NCBI GenBank assembly: GCA_964575975.1
Contig: CAZNTU010000283.1
Span: 1-6,543 of the forward strand
DNA: 6,543 nt
Direction: 5' to 3'
Source of the DNA: G963674505 sp964575975
GTDB lineage: Bacteria; Desulfobacterota; Desulfobacteria; Desulfobacterales; SKZT01
Part shown: positions 1 through 5,867 of the stretch, in pieces
Layout: the number at the start of each line of letters is the position of its first letter
Position numbering within the stretch: position 1 is the stretch's first letter
Position numbers and translations under genes: made by a program
Notes under the pieces: model-generated
What the model saw: only the letters and a program-made list of their open reading frames with translations
The model's database searches: none
What the model was told of the DNA's origin: nothing

Positions 1-1158
1 ATATTCCACCCGCAGAATGCCTTCCATTTGCTCCCTGGAAAGCTCATCGAGGTATTCGCGGCTGGTAACCAGTTCGGCCAGGCGGTCGTTCTGGAAGGCC
101 TTGTCCTGACGGTATCGATCGACGATGTTCTTGAAATAAAGGTCGATTTCCATTTTGATTCCATCCGCGGGAAGGCTTCCGATCAGTAGGAAAGCTTGGG
201 AAAGCTCGGGCGGCGGCGGCAGGTCGGGATGTTCCAAGACCGTCTTGAACGCGCTTTCGAACCGTTTGATGCCCGCGTTGATATGGCGCGTGGACACCAT
301 GTTCATGCCCCCCGCCCCGGCGCTCAGCCATTTGAACATAGCGCACTTCACCTTCGAGGGCTCTTTCGGGTCCTGCTCGACAAAGACGGTCACCGCAAAA
401 GACTCGTACATGTAAGGAGTCACCCATCCCATCCCGGCTTTGTTAACCCCGTTCTCGTCCGTATAGAGGTATGTCCAGTCGCTGTCCCCGCCCAAGGCGA
501 ACGCCTTTTTGCCGGGGGCCTTTTCCTTTTGTCTGGAAACGGAGAAAAAGACGTGCCGATTTCCGTGACGGCCAAGGACCATGATCTTGTCCAGGTCGTA
601 CCCGTAATAGGTCCCCGAAAAGACGTCAGGGGTAGTCTCCTCGTGCTCGACTCCGCGCAGCGTTTGCGTTTTTCCGTCGATAGACGGATATTTCCACGAC
701 CAGGAGGCGGTTTCCCCCTCCAAATCTTTCCAGAAAGATACGCGAATCGAACTGGGAATCACCGCCTCGGAAGGAATCTTCGGGGAATATGCGTACTCCA
801 CGATCCTCGCGAGGCTTTGATCCACCGAAAACTCGTGATAGGCGGATTCTGGCCCGAAATTGTCCTCCGAATAGTACATTGCGGGCCACGGCTTGCTGTT
901 CGACAAGACGAAATCCACAATCGCCGCAGTTTTGTCTACATCTATGCCCGGATGTCCTTCTTTCCCGAGAAATCCGAGAATATAACCGAGTCCCTCGGTA
1001 ACCGCTTTCGGAACCTGGATCTTTTCCGATTCGGGTCCGGCGACCGAAACGGACGAAAAAACTGTCGAAACGACAAAAAACGAGAGCGCGAACACCACAA
1101 TCGTTACACCGAGCCCGCGCCCCGGCCCGCGAACACATCCTGCACTGTCCATACGCAT
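1..1158 (-). CDS. Exported protein of unknown function, C-terminus beyond left edge
   Basis: An open frame on the minus strand runs without a stop from an ATG at 1158 to the window edge, giving 386 codons. I do not recognise the family. The N-terminus looks like a signal peptide: Arg-containing n-region (residues 1-14), hydrophobic core (about 17-34, TIVVFALSFFVV), and a plausible cleavage site after SVSVA near residue 40. No lipobox Cys is present. The mature part is soluble-looking and mixed alpha/beta. It has aromatic-rich segments (WSWKYP at 154-158, GTYYGYDLD at 182-190), a Pro run PPPP at 314-317, and a charged, helical-looking end (345-385). Only one Cys (272) lies in the mature region. 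The start at 1158 is preferred over the in-frame ATG at 1152 because AAAGGTG sits 5 bases upstream of it, and a good promoter lies further upstream. It is transcribed divergently from the receptor operon, so co-regulation is possible but unproven. The reading frame is well supported; the function is unknown. Confidence 0.85.
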   Translation of the reverse strand, partial: MRMDSAGCVRGPGRGLGVTIVVFALSFFVVSTVFSSVSVAGPESEKIQVPKAVTEGLGYILGFLGKEGHPGIDVDKTAAIVDFVLSNSKPWPAMYYSEDNFGPESAYHEFSVDQSLARIVEYAYSPKIPSEAVIPSSIRVSFWKDLEGETASWSWKYPSIDGKTQTLRGVEHEETTPDVFSGTYYGYDLDKIMVLGRHGNRHVFFSVSRQKEKAPGKKAFALGGDSDWTYLYTDENGVNKAGMGWVTPYMYESFAVTVFVEQDPKEPSKVKCAMFKWLSAGAGGMNMVSTRHINAGIKRFESAFKTVLEHPDLPPPPELSQAFLLIGSLPADGIKMEIDLYFKNIVDRYRQDKAFQNDRLAELVTSREYLDELSREQMEGILRVEY

Positions 1159-1163
1159 ATCCA

Positions 1164-1170
1164 CACCTTT
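1164..1170 (-). promoter_or_regulatory. Ribosome binding site of the left-hand exported protein
   Basis: Read on the minus strand, AAAGGTG precedes ATG with 5 bases between AGGTG and the start at 1158. The second in-frame ATG at 1152 would have an 11-base spacing, so this site decides for the upstream start. Confidence 0.6.
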
Positions 1171-1229
1171 GATCTATCCGTGTTCATTCGTGCTTTATCT
1201 ACGGTTTCGCACGAAACGAATTTCTTGAC

Positions 1230-1257
1230 ATTATATTTTTTCCTTTCTTCGTTTCAA
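1230..1257 (-). promoter_or_regulatory. Sigma70-type promoter of the left-hand gene
   Basis: On the minus strand, TTGAAA (1257-1252) is followed after 16 bases by a perfect TATAAT (1235-1230). The spacer is A-rich. Transcription would start near 1223, leaving a leader of about 65 bases before the ATG at 1158. This is the best promoter match in the window and points to the minus-strand gene. Confidence 0.65.
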
Positions 1258-1266
1258 GGTTTTTTT

Positions 1267-1300
1267 GCTTTCAGCCTCCCCGACGCTCGAAGCTGAAAGC
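1267..1300. repeat. Intergenic inverted repeat, 9-bp arms
   Basis: GCTTTCAGC (1267-1275) and GCTGAAAGC (1292-1300) are perfect reverse complements separated by 16 bases. The hairpin lies directly upstream of the -35 box of the minus-strand promoter. It is not a convincing intrinsic terminator: the T run (1261-1266) is on the 5' side for plus-strand transcription, and minus-strand transcription would give an A tail. It may be part of a dispersed intergenic repeat or a regulator site. Confidence 0.6.
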
Positions 1301-1345
1301 TTAAAACCGCAAACAGCAAGCAACCCGACGCTCGAAACCTGACGC
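1279..1345. repeat. Short direct repeats (CCCGACGCTCGAA type)
   Basis: The 13-mer CCCGACGCTCGAA occurs at 1279-1291 and again at 1324-1336, a period of 45 bases. The second copy overlaps a further tandem pair, ACCCGACGC (1323-1331) and ACCTGACGC (1337-1345), which differ by one base. The first copy overlaps the loop and arm boundary of the adjacent hairpin. The stretch is non-coding and has no gene-like frame. It could be the remains of a dispersed intergenic repeat or a cluster of protein-binding sites. Confidence 0.6.
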
Positions 1346-1367
1346 CCGCCGCCCACTCAGTTTTCAC

Positions 1368-1396
1368 TTGACATATGCCCGATCTTTCTTTAACAG
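1368..1396 (+). promoter_or_regulatory. Candidate promoter for the receptor operon
   Basis: A perfect -35 box TTGACA (1368-1373) is followed by only a modest -10: TAACAG at 1391-1396 with a 17-base spacer, or TTTAAC at 1389-1394 with 15. Transcription would begin around 1400-1405, giving a leader of about 240 bases before the receptor ATG. That leader would include the palindrome and the terminator-like hairpin described next. The weak -10 suggests either low basal activity or a need for an activator. It is the only plausible rightward promoter I see between the divergent genes. Confidence 0.4.
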
Positions 1397-1409
1397 CATG
1401 CACTGCAAC

Positions 1410-1426
1410 CGCAAAACGAATTTGCG
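1410..1426. promoter_or_regulatory. Palindrome just after the candidate start site: operator or 5' hairpin
   Basis: CGCAAA (1410-1415) and TTTGCG (1421-1426) are perfect reverse complements around the 5-base centre ACGAA. The site falls a few bases downstream of the predicted transcription start, a classical repressor position; in RNA it would fold as a small hairpin. GAATTTGC, part of the right arm (1418-1425), recurs at 1470-1477 at the foot of the terminator-like stem. It does not resemble a Fur box. Confidence 0.4.
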
Positions 1427-1476
1427 AACATTTCAAGAATCGTACGCAAGACAACCAAACGGATATTCGGAATTTG

Positions 1477-1539
1477 CAAGCCACGAAGGCTCTGTCGGAT
1501 AAGCCGCGCCGAAAGGGATTCGTGGCTTGTTGTTTTTGT
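1477..1539 (+). terminator. Terminator-like structured hairpin in the receptor leader (putative attenuator)
   Basis: An 11-bp perfect stem is formed by CAAGCCACGAA (1477-1487) and TTCGTGGCTTG (1519-1529), followed at once by the T-rich run TTGTTTTTGT (1530-1539), as in Rho-independent termination. The 31-base apical part is itself structured: GGCT (1488-1491) pairs with AGCC (1502-1505), and CC-GAAA-GG at 1509-1516 is a GNRA-capped mini-hairpin. Together these make a three-way-junction shape. The T-run is on the correct side only for rightward transcription. No rightward gene lies upstream within the window, so the structure most likely acts inside the receptor mRNA leader. Attenuation or a riboswitch expression platform is inferred; no known riboswitch consensus was recognised. 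Confidence 0.6.
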
Positions 1540-1548
1540 AGAAGGCAG

Positions 1549-1568
1549 GCGACCGTAAAGAGAGTCGC
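1549..1568 (+). other. Small leader hairpin after the terminator-like element
   Basis: GCGAC (1549-1553) and GTCGC (1564-1568) can pair around a 10-base loop. Just outside it, GGCAG (1544-1548) can pair with CTGCC (1600-1604), so the 1540-1605 part of the leader could also be folded. Each stem is short and could be chance. Confidence 0.25.
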
Positions 1569-1628
1569 ATAGACCGGAAATCGAATTTCATTCATGATTC
1601 TGCCGACAAGAGACCACCAAAGATCATC

Positions 1629-1634
1629 AAGGAG
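1629..1634 (+). promoter_or_regulatory. Strong Shine-Dalgarno of the TonB-dependent receptor
   Basis: AAGGAG lies 8 bases before the ATG at 1643, with a second purine-rich AAAGGA (1635-1640) immediately before the start. This fixes the receptor start and indicates efficient translation once the leader is read through. Confidence 0.75.
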
Positions 1635-1642
1635 AAAGGACA

Positions 1643-3664
1643 ATGAAACGCTCGGGATTGGTTTGTTTTTTAGCGGCGGCTATGGCTTTGTTTTGCGCGC
1701 GCTTCGCTGACGCCCAGGACGAAAAATCCGTCTACAAGCTGGACGATGTGGTGATCACGGCGACGAAGACTCCGATCACTCTGGGAAACACGACCCAGAA
1801 GGTGGATATCGTCGACGAGGAGGAGATAAGGGATCGCGTGGTCGGGAACAACAACATCGCGGAGATTCTTTCTTACGAGCCGGGGAATTTCGCGAGCGTC
1901 CTTTCCAGGAACGACGCCAACTGGGGCTCGTCGGGAGGGCTTCCCCACAAGTACAAGTCCTACATGCTCGACGGCCTTCCCGTCGATTCGTTCGTGGACC
2001 CGCAGAGCCTCGACATTTTCGCCCTTCAAAGGATAGAGGAGCAGCGGGGACCGGCCTCGGTGCTCTACCCCAACTACCTTTCCATGGATTTCGCCGGCAA
2101 CCAGTCTGCGCTGTCGGGAACCACCAACCTCATTCTCAGGGATTACATTCCCGAGCAAAAATCCGAAATCCAGGCGTACTACGGTTCGTACGACACGTAC
2201 GGCGCCCGTTTTTTCCACCAAGGGCGAGCGGACAACTTCCATTACTTTTTCGGCGGTTTCCACGAGGATTCCGACTACACCGACTACGGAACCGACGACT
2301 CCTGGCTCGACATGATCGACGACCCCGAATACCGAAAGACCAAACTGTACGCGCGAGGCAGCTACTTCGTGAACGACGATACCAGGCACAAGGTTTCCTT
2401 TTTCGCGCACCGCGCGTGGCACGACGGGGACGCGGGCCGTCCCAACAGGGATTACGACCACGAATACACGACCGCCCAGGCCGACTATGGCGTTCCCTTT
2501 TCGGACGTTCTTTCCGGGACGGTCAAGCTGGGCTACAGGAAATACGAGAGAACTTGGGAGGAGGACAACTTTCCGGACTTGAGCCTCCGCTCCGAAAACG
2601 GCGTGGACCAGGAAATCGTACCGGCCGACGTTTCGTTTTCGTTCCTTCACATGGGGGACAGCCAGTTGACGTTCGGGGTAGATTATCAGCACGCCACCTA
2701 CGCGACGTATTCGGAAACGAACGTAAAGGCCAAAGGCAACGACGCCGAAGCCTGTCAATACGGCATCTACATTCAGGAGGAACTCGTTTTCGACGACCTG
2801 ATCGTCCGCTTGGGCGGCCGTTTCGATCACGTGAAGCACGATATCGACCTTTTGGGCGGCAACCCTCCGGGCGAGGACGGAAATTCCTGGGACGAGTTCC
2901 TGTGGAGCGCCGGCGTTCGCTATTCCTTTACCAAGGCCTTCTCCATGTACGCGAACGTCGGAACGAGTTTCCTGGCGCCGTCGCTCAAATCCGTCGGGGG
3001 AACGATCAGCCTGAACGACAAGGGAGTGCCGGGAGTCGACGGCCATTTGCCCAATCCCGGGCTGGAACCGGAGGACGGCGTCGGCGCGGACGTCGGTTTC
3101 GACTTCCATGTCACGCCCAAGCTTTATCTGGGGGCGAGAGGCTTCTACAACAACATCGACGACCAGATCGTCCAGGTGGTGGTGAGCGAAAATCCGTCGC
3201 AGTCCCAGGACATCAACGCGGGGGAGACCGAGTCCTACGGGCTGGAGGCCGAGATTCTGCACAGGCCCCTCGAGTGGATGGAGTGGTTCGCCAACTACAC
3301 CTACACGGACTCGGAGGTCAAGAGCGACGTCGATCCCGACCAGGACGGCGCCGAAATCCCGTTCGTCCCCGAGCACATGGGAAATGTCGGCGCGCGCTTC
3401 CTGTTGCCCTACGACATCACGGCCAACGTGTACCTTCAAATGGTCGGAAAAATCTACGACTCCACGAGCAAGTCCGGCAGAAATTCGTTCAGCGCCTACG
3501 AGCTGTTGAACGCCAAGGTCGAAAAACTCCTGGTGAAAAAAGAAAACATGACCATGAGCGTCTTCGCCGACCTGTACAACATATTCGACAACGAATACGA
3601 AATGCCGTGGCAGTTTCAAGCCCCGGGCTTCTCGGCCACGGGGGGCCTGAGAATGGTGTTCTAA
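1643..3664 (+). CDS. TonB-dependent outer-membrane receptor, substrate unassigned
   Basis: This 673-residue protein is an outer-membrane beta-barrel that imports a scarce ligand using TonB-ExbBD energy. The signal peptide spans residues 1-24 (basic MKR, hydrophobic core, cleavage near ADA-QD). A TonB-box-like segment DDVVITATK (34-42) leads into the plug domain (about 45-170), which has the typical LDGLPV (109-114) and RIEEQRGPASVLYP (130-143). The barrel fills the rest, including the conserved NPGLEPED (471-478), NIFDNEY (646-652) and a terminal Phe (MVF) expected for BAM recognition. Length is normal for the BtuB/siderophore class. There is no FecA-type N-terminal signalling extension. Oddities are a plug end reading GNQSALSGTTNLIL (152-165) instead of the usual GGVINIIT, and an acidic stretch at 207-230 (10 Asp/Glu in 24 residues), probably surface-exposed. 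It heads the import cluster, 105 bases before the binding-protein gene with no clear terminator between. Siderophore, heme, corrinoid or another metal complex are all possible ligands. Confidence 0.93.
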   Translation: MKRSGLVCFLAAAMALFCARFADAQDEKSVYKLDDVVITATKTPITLGNTTQKVDIVDEEEIRDRVVGNNNIAEILSYEPGNFASVLSRNDANWGSSGGLPHKYKSYMLDGLPVDSFVDPQSLDIFALQRIEEQRGPASVLYPNYLSMDFAGNQSALSGTTNLILRDYIPEQKSEIQAYYGSYDTYGARFFHQGRADNFHYFFGGFHEDSDYTDYGTDDSWLDMIDDPEYRKTKLYARGSYFVNDDTRHKVSFFAHRAWHDGDAGRPNRDYDHEYTTAQADYGVPFSDVLSGTVKLGYRKYERTWEEDNFPDLSLRSENGVDQEIVPADVSFSFLHMGDSQLTFGVDYQHATYATYSETNVKAKGNDAEACQYGIYIQEELVFDDLIVRLGGRFDHVKHDIDLLGGNPPGEDGNSWDEFLWSAGVRYSFTKAFSMYANVGTSFLAPSLKSVGGTISLNDKGVPGVDGHLPNPGLEPEDGVGADVGFDFHVTPKLYLGARGFYNNIDDQIVQVVVSENPSQSQDINAGETESYGLEAEILHRPLEWMEWFANYTYTDSEVKSDVDPDQDGAEIPFVPEHMGNVGARFLLPYDITANVYLQMVGKIYDSTSKSGRNSFSAYELLNAKVEKLLVKKENMTMSVFADLYNIFDNEYEMPWQFQAPGFSATGGLRMVF

Positions 3665-3769
3665 GCATTTATCTCGAGGAGCCGGTCGCAACCCGCCATT
3701 TTTCTGGTCGGTATCGACGATCGGAAAACATCCGCGCAACTCGAAAATACAAGCTTGTAAAAAAGAGTA

Positions 3770-4822
3770 ATGACAAATAAAATTCTTCCGATCCAAATGG
3801 TTTTTTGGTTTCTGACGACTTTATTTTTCGGAGTTTCCAATTTCGCTTCCCCTGCTTTCGCGGATTCGACGACCGCGACGGCCGTCGATTTCCGATACAA
3901 GGAAATCGCGCTTCCTCGCCCCGCCGAGCGGATCGTGTGCCTGATCGAGAGCGCGCTCAGCAGCTTCTATATGCTGGGCGCCGAGCAAAGGGTGGTGGGA
4001 ATCTCCACGAACGTCTACGAAGGAAATGCCTTCCACTACTACGCGGCCATGGACGAGAGAGTCGAAAAGCGGGTTCTGCCCGCGCCGGGAAACTGGGATT
4101 TCGTGAACATCGAAATGGTAGTGGGGCTCCGTCCCGACTTGGTCGTCGTCTGGTCGCACCAAAAGGAATCCGTCGCGTCGTTGGAGGAAAAGGGAATCCC
4201 CGTCTACGGTGTTTTCATCCGGAGTTTCGCCGACGTTCAAAAGGAAATCCGGGATTTGGGACGGCTGACCGGAACGAGCCAAAGGGCGGAGGAACTCGTC
4301 GCCATTGCCGCAAGCGAAATGGACGCCGTTCGAACCAGGAATTCGGCGGTCGCCCCCGAAAAACGGGCCAAGGTATACTTCATGTGGGCCCAGGGCGAGC
4401 TGGAAACCAGCGGAAAAAACAGCACCGTCCAGGAACTGATCGAATCGGCCGGCGCCGAAAACGCGGCCGGACATGTCGACCAGGAGCACTTGGTGGTCAA
4501 TATGGAAAACGTTCTGTCGTGGAATCCCGACGTGATCGTCATGTGGAACGACGACCGGCGGGATCCCTCCGACATTTTGGAAAAGCCCGTTTGGAGATCC
4601 GTCTCGGCCGTAAGAAATCGGCGCGTCCACGAATTTCCCGACGTGTTCTCGTGCGACCTGTGGACCCTCAAGTATATCCATCCCGTGCGCCTGACGGCCC
4701 GATGGTGCTACCCGGAACAATTCAAGGACGACGATTTGGCAGGCGAAAAGGCGAGGCTTTTCGAAAAGCTGTACGGCGACAAGCTCGATTTGGACAAAGT
4801 CGCCAAGCTGCGATTGCGATAG
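3770..4822 (+). CDS. Periplasmic substrate-binding protein, BtuF/FepB-like (iron-siderophore/cobalamin/metal type)
   Basis: This 350-residue protein is a class III periplasmic binding protein that would carry the ligand from the outer-membrane receptor to the FecCD permease. Residues 1-31 are a signal peptide (MTNK, hydrophobic VFWFLTTLFFGV, cleavage after AFA-31). There is no lipobox Cys, so it is probably soluble in the periplasm. The N-lobe shows the family pattern PAERIVCLIESALSSFYMLGA (51-71) with VVGIST (75-80), then LRPDLVVVW (120-128). A helical linker follows (about 153-190). The C-lobe has KNSTVQELIESAGAENAAG (216-234) and WNPDVIVMW (251-259), ending in RWCYPEQF (311-318) typical of COG0614-like proteins. 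ATG at 3770 is the first start after an in-frame stop (TAA 3758-3760), and it supplies the positively charged n-region. Its ribosome site is poor (AAAGAG almost abutting the ATG). The permease follows after 37 bases. Molybdate-, heme- and corrinoid-binding relatives share this fold, so the ligand is open. Confidence 0.92.
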   Translation: MTNKILPIQMVFWFLTTLFFGVSNFASPAFADSTTATAVDFRYKEIALPRPAERIVCLIESALSSFYMLGAEQRVVGISTNVYEGNAFHYYAAMDERVEKRVLPAPGNWDFVNIEMVVGLRPDLVVVWSHQKESVASLEEKGIPVYGVFIRSFADVQKEIRDLGRLTGTSQRAEELVAIAASEMDAVRTRNSAVAPEKRAKVYFMWAQGELETSGKNSTVQELIESAGAENAAGHVDQEHLVVNMENVLSWNPDVIVMWNDDRRDPSDILEKPVWRSVSAVRNRRVHEFPDVFSCDLWTLKYIHPVRLTARWCYPEQFKDDDLAGEKARLFEKLYGDKLDLDKVAKLRLR

Positions 4823-4859
4823 GGGTTCTTCGAGAAACAGGAAACGGGAAACAATCGAT

Positions 4860-5867
4860 TTGAAAAAAACGAAATTGTTCCATTTGTTATTGGCACTGCC
4901 GGTTCCCGTGTTCGTTCTTTCCTTGTTCGTGGGCCCGTCGGGGGCCGCGTCCCCGGCAGACGTTCTTTCGTGGATCTCCAGCCGGTTGTTCGGTTTCGTC
5001 GATAAAGGCGCGAACCACGACTTGATCGGCACCATTCTGATCGACGTCCGTCTCCCCCGTGTCCTGCTCACATTTCTGGTGGGCGGATGCCTCGCCTCGG
5101 CGGGCAATTCCCTACAGGCCCTTTTCCGAAACCCGCTGGTGTCTCCCTATATTCTGGGACTTTCCTCCGGGGCGGCTTTCGGCGCGGCGCTGGCCATGAC
5201 GACCGCCTGGATGCCCCTTCAGCCCGCAGCGTTCGCGTTCGGCATTCTCGCCGTGGGAATCGCCTATTTTCTGGCCCGCTCCGGAAAAAGCGTTTCCGTC
5301 GTTTCCCTGATTCTCTCCGGAGTAATCGTCTCCGGGATATTCACGTCGCTTCTGACCATCGTGCAGTTCTTGACAGACCCGTTCAAGCTTCAAACCATCG
5401 TCCATTGGACCATGGGAAACCTGCACAACGCCAGCTGGAGCAAGCTGCGGTCGGCCTCCCCGTTTTGTTTGACGGGCGTCGCATGGCTGTTTCTTTTCCG
5501 ATGGCGCATGAACGTGCTGGCCATGGGCGACGAGGAAACCCGCGCGGTGGGATTGAACCCGGAACGGGAAAAGATTCTGATTCTCATCCCGGCCACGCTG
5601 GCGGCGTCGGCCTCCATCGCGGTGGCCGGCGTGATCGGCCTGGTCGGCCTTGTGGTCCCCCACATGGTGCGCATGATGATCGGCCCGGACAACACCCGCA
5701 CGCTTCCCGCCTCGTTCGCGTTCGGCGGCTCGTTTCTTCTTGTCGTAGACAGTTTTTCCCGCGCCGTCGCCTCCTTCGAAATTCCCATCGGCGTCTTTAC
5801 CACGCTCATGGGAGGTCCCTTTTTCATCTTTCTGCTCAAAAAAGCCAAGATCGGATGGGAAGTCTGA
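4860..5867 (+). CDS. FecCD/BtuC-family ABC transporter permease
   Basis: This 335-residue inner-membrane permease would form the dimeric channel of a type II importer. Family hallmarks are RLPRVLLTFLVGGCLASAG (64-82) with LFRNPLVSPYILGLSSGAAFGA (88-109), the WTMGNL motif (183-188), the cytoplasmic coupling region GDEETRAVGLNPER (223-236), GLVGLVVPHMVRMM (260-273), and the closing VDSFSRAV...IPIGVFTTLMGGPFFIFLL (296-326). Many hydrophobic segments are consistent with the roughly ten helices of BtuC-like proteins. The start is a TTG: no in-frame ATG or GTG lies between the preceding gene and the hydrophobic region, and TTG-AAA-AAA-ACG gives a basic KKTK before the first helix. The Shine-Dalgarno is weak (GGGA about 10 bases upstream). 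The gene lies 37 bases after the binding-protein gene, and its TGA stop shares its last base with the ATPase ATG, indicating translational coupling. Substrate is set mainly by the binding protein and is unknown. Confidence 0.93.
   Translation: MKKTKLFHLLLALPVPVFVLSLFVGPSGAASPADVLSWISSRLFGFVDKGANHDLIGTILIDVRLPRVLLTFLVGGCLASAGNSLQALFRNPLVSPYILGLSSGAAFGAALAMTTAWMPLQPAAFAFGILAVGIAYFLARSGKSVSVVSLILSGVIVSGIFTSLLTIVQFLTDPFKLQTIVHWTMGNLHNASWSKLRSASPFCLTGVAWLFLFRWRMNVLAMGDEETRAVGLNPEREKILILIPATLAASASIAVAGVIGLVGLVVPHMVRMMIGPDNTRTLPASFAFGGSFLLVVDSFSRAVASFEIPIGVFTTLMGGPFFIFLLKKAKIGWEV

Noticed and set aside
1225..1230. A second TTGACA, plus strand, as a -35 box
   Set aside because: No -10-like hexamer lies 15-19 bases downstream; the match comes from overlap with the minus-strand TATAAT region.
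196..1296. A 366-codon plus-strand open frame over the left-hand gene and intergenic region
   Set aside because: It is Arg/His/Pro-rich, has no domain, and continues through the divergent promoter. The minus-strand frame has a signal peptide, ribosome site and promoter.
1375..1572. A 65-codon plus-strand open frame in the leader
   Set aside because: There is no Shine-Dalgarno before its ATG, it overlaps the candidate promoter and the terminator-like hairpin, and the protein resembles nothing known.
1400..1640. Cobalamin riboswitch in the receptor leader
   Set aside because: I looked for the conserved B12-box and core segments. GCCGACAAGAGACC near 1602-1615 is only a loose resemblance, and the other core motifs are missing, so I do not call it.
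3665..3769. Terminator or promoter between receptor and binding-protein genes
   Set aside because: Only a 4-bp GTCG-GTAT-CGAC hairpin without a T run and no convincing -35/-10 pair were found; the genes are treated as one operon.
1670..3796. A 708-codon open frame antisense to the receptor gene
   Set aside because: It is a shadow of the GC-rich receptor gene: composition is Arg/Val/Gly-rich without recognisable domains, while the plus strand shows clear TonB-receptor motifs and a strong ribosome site.
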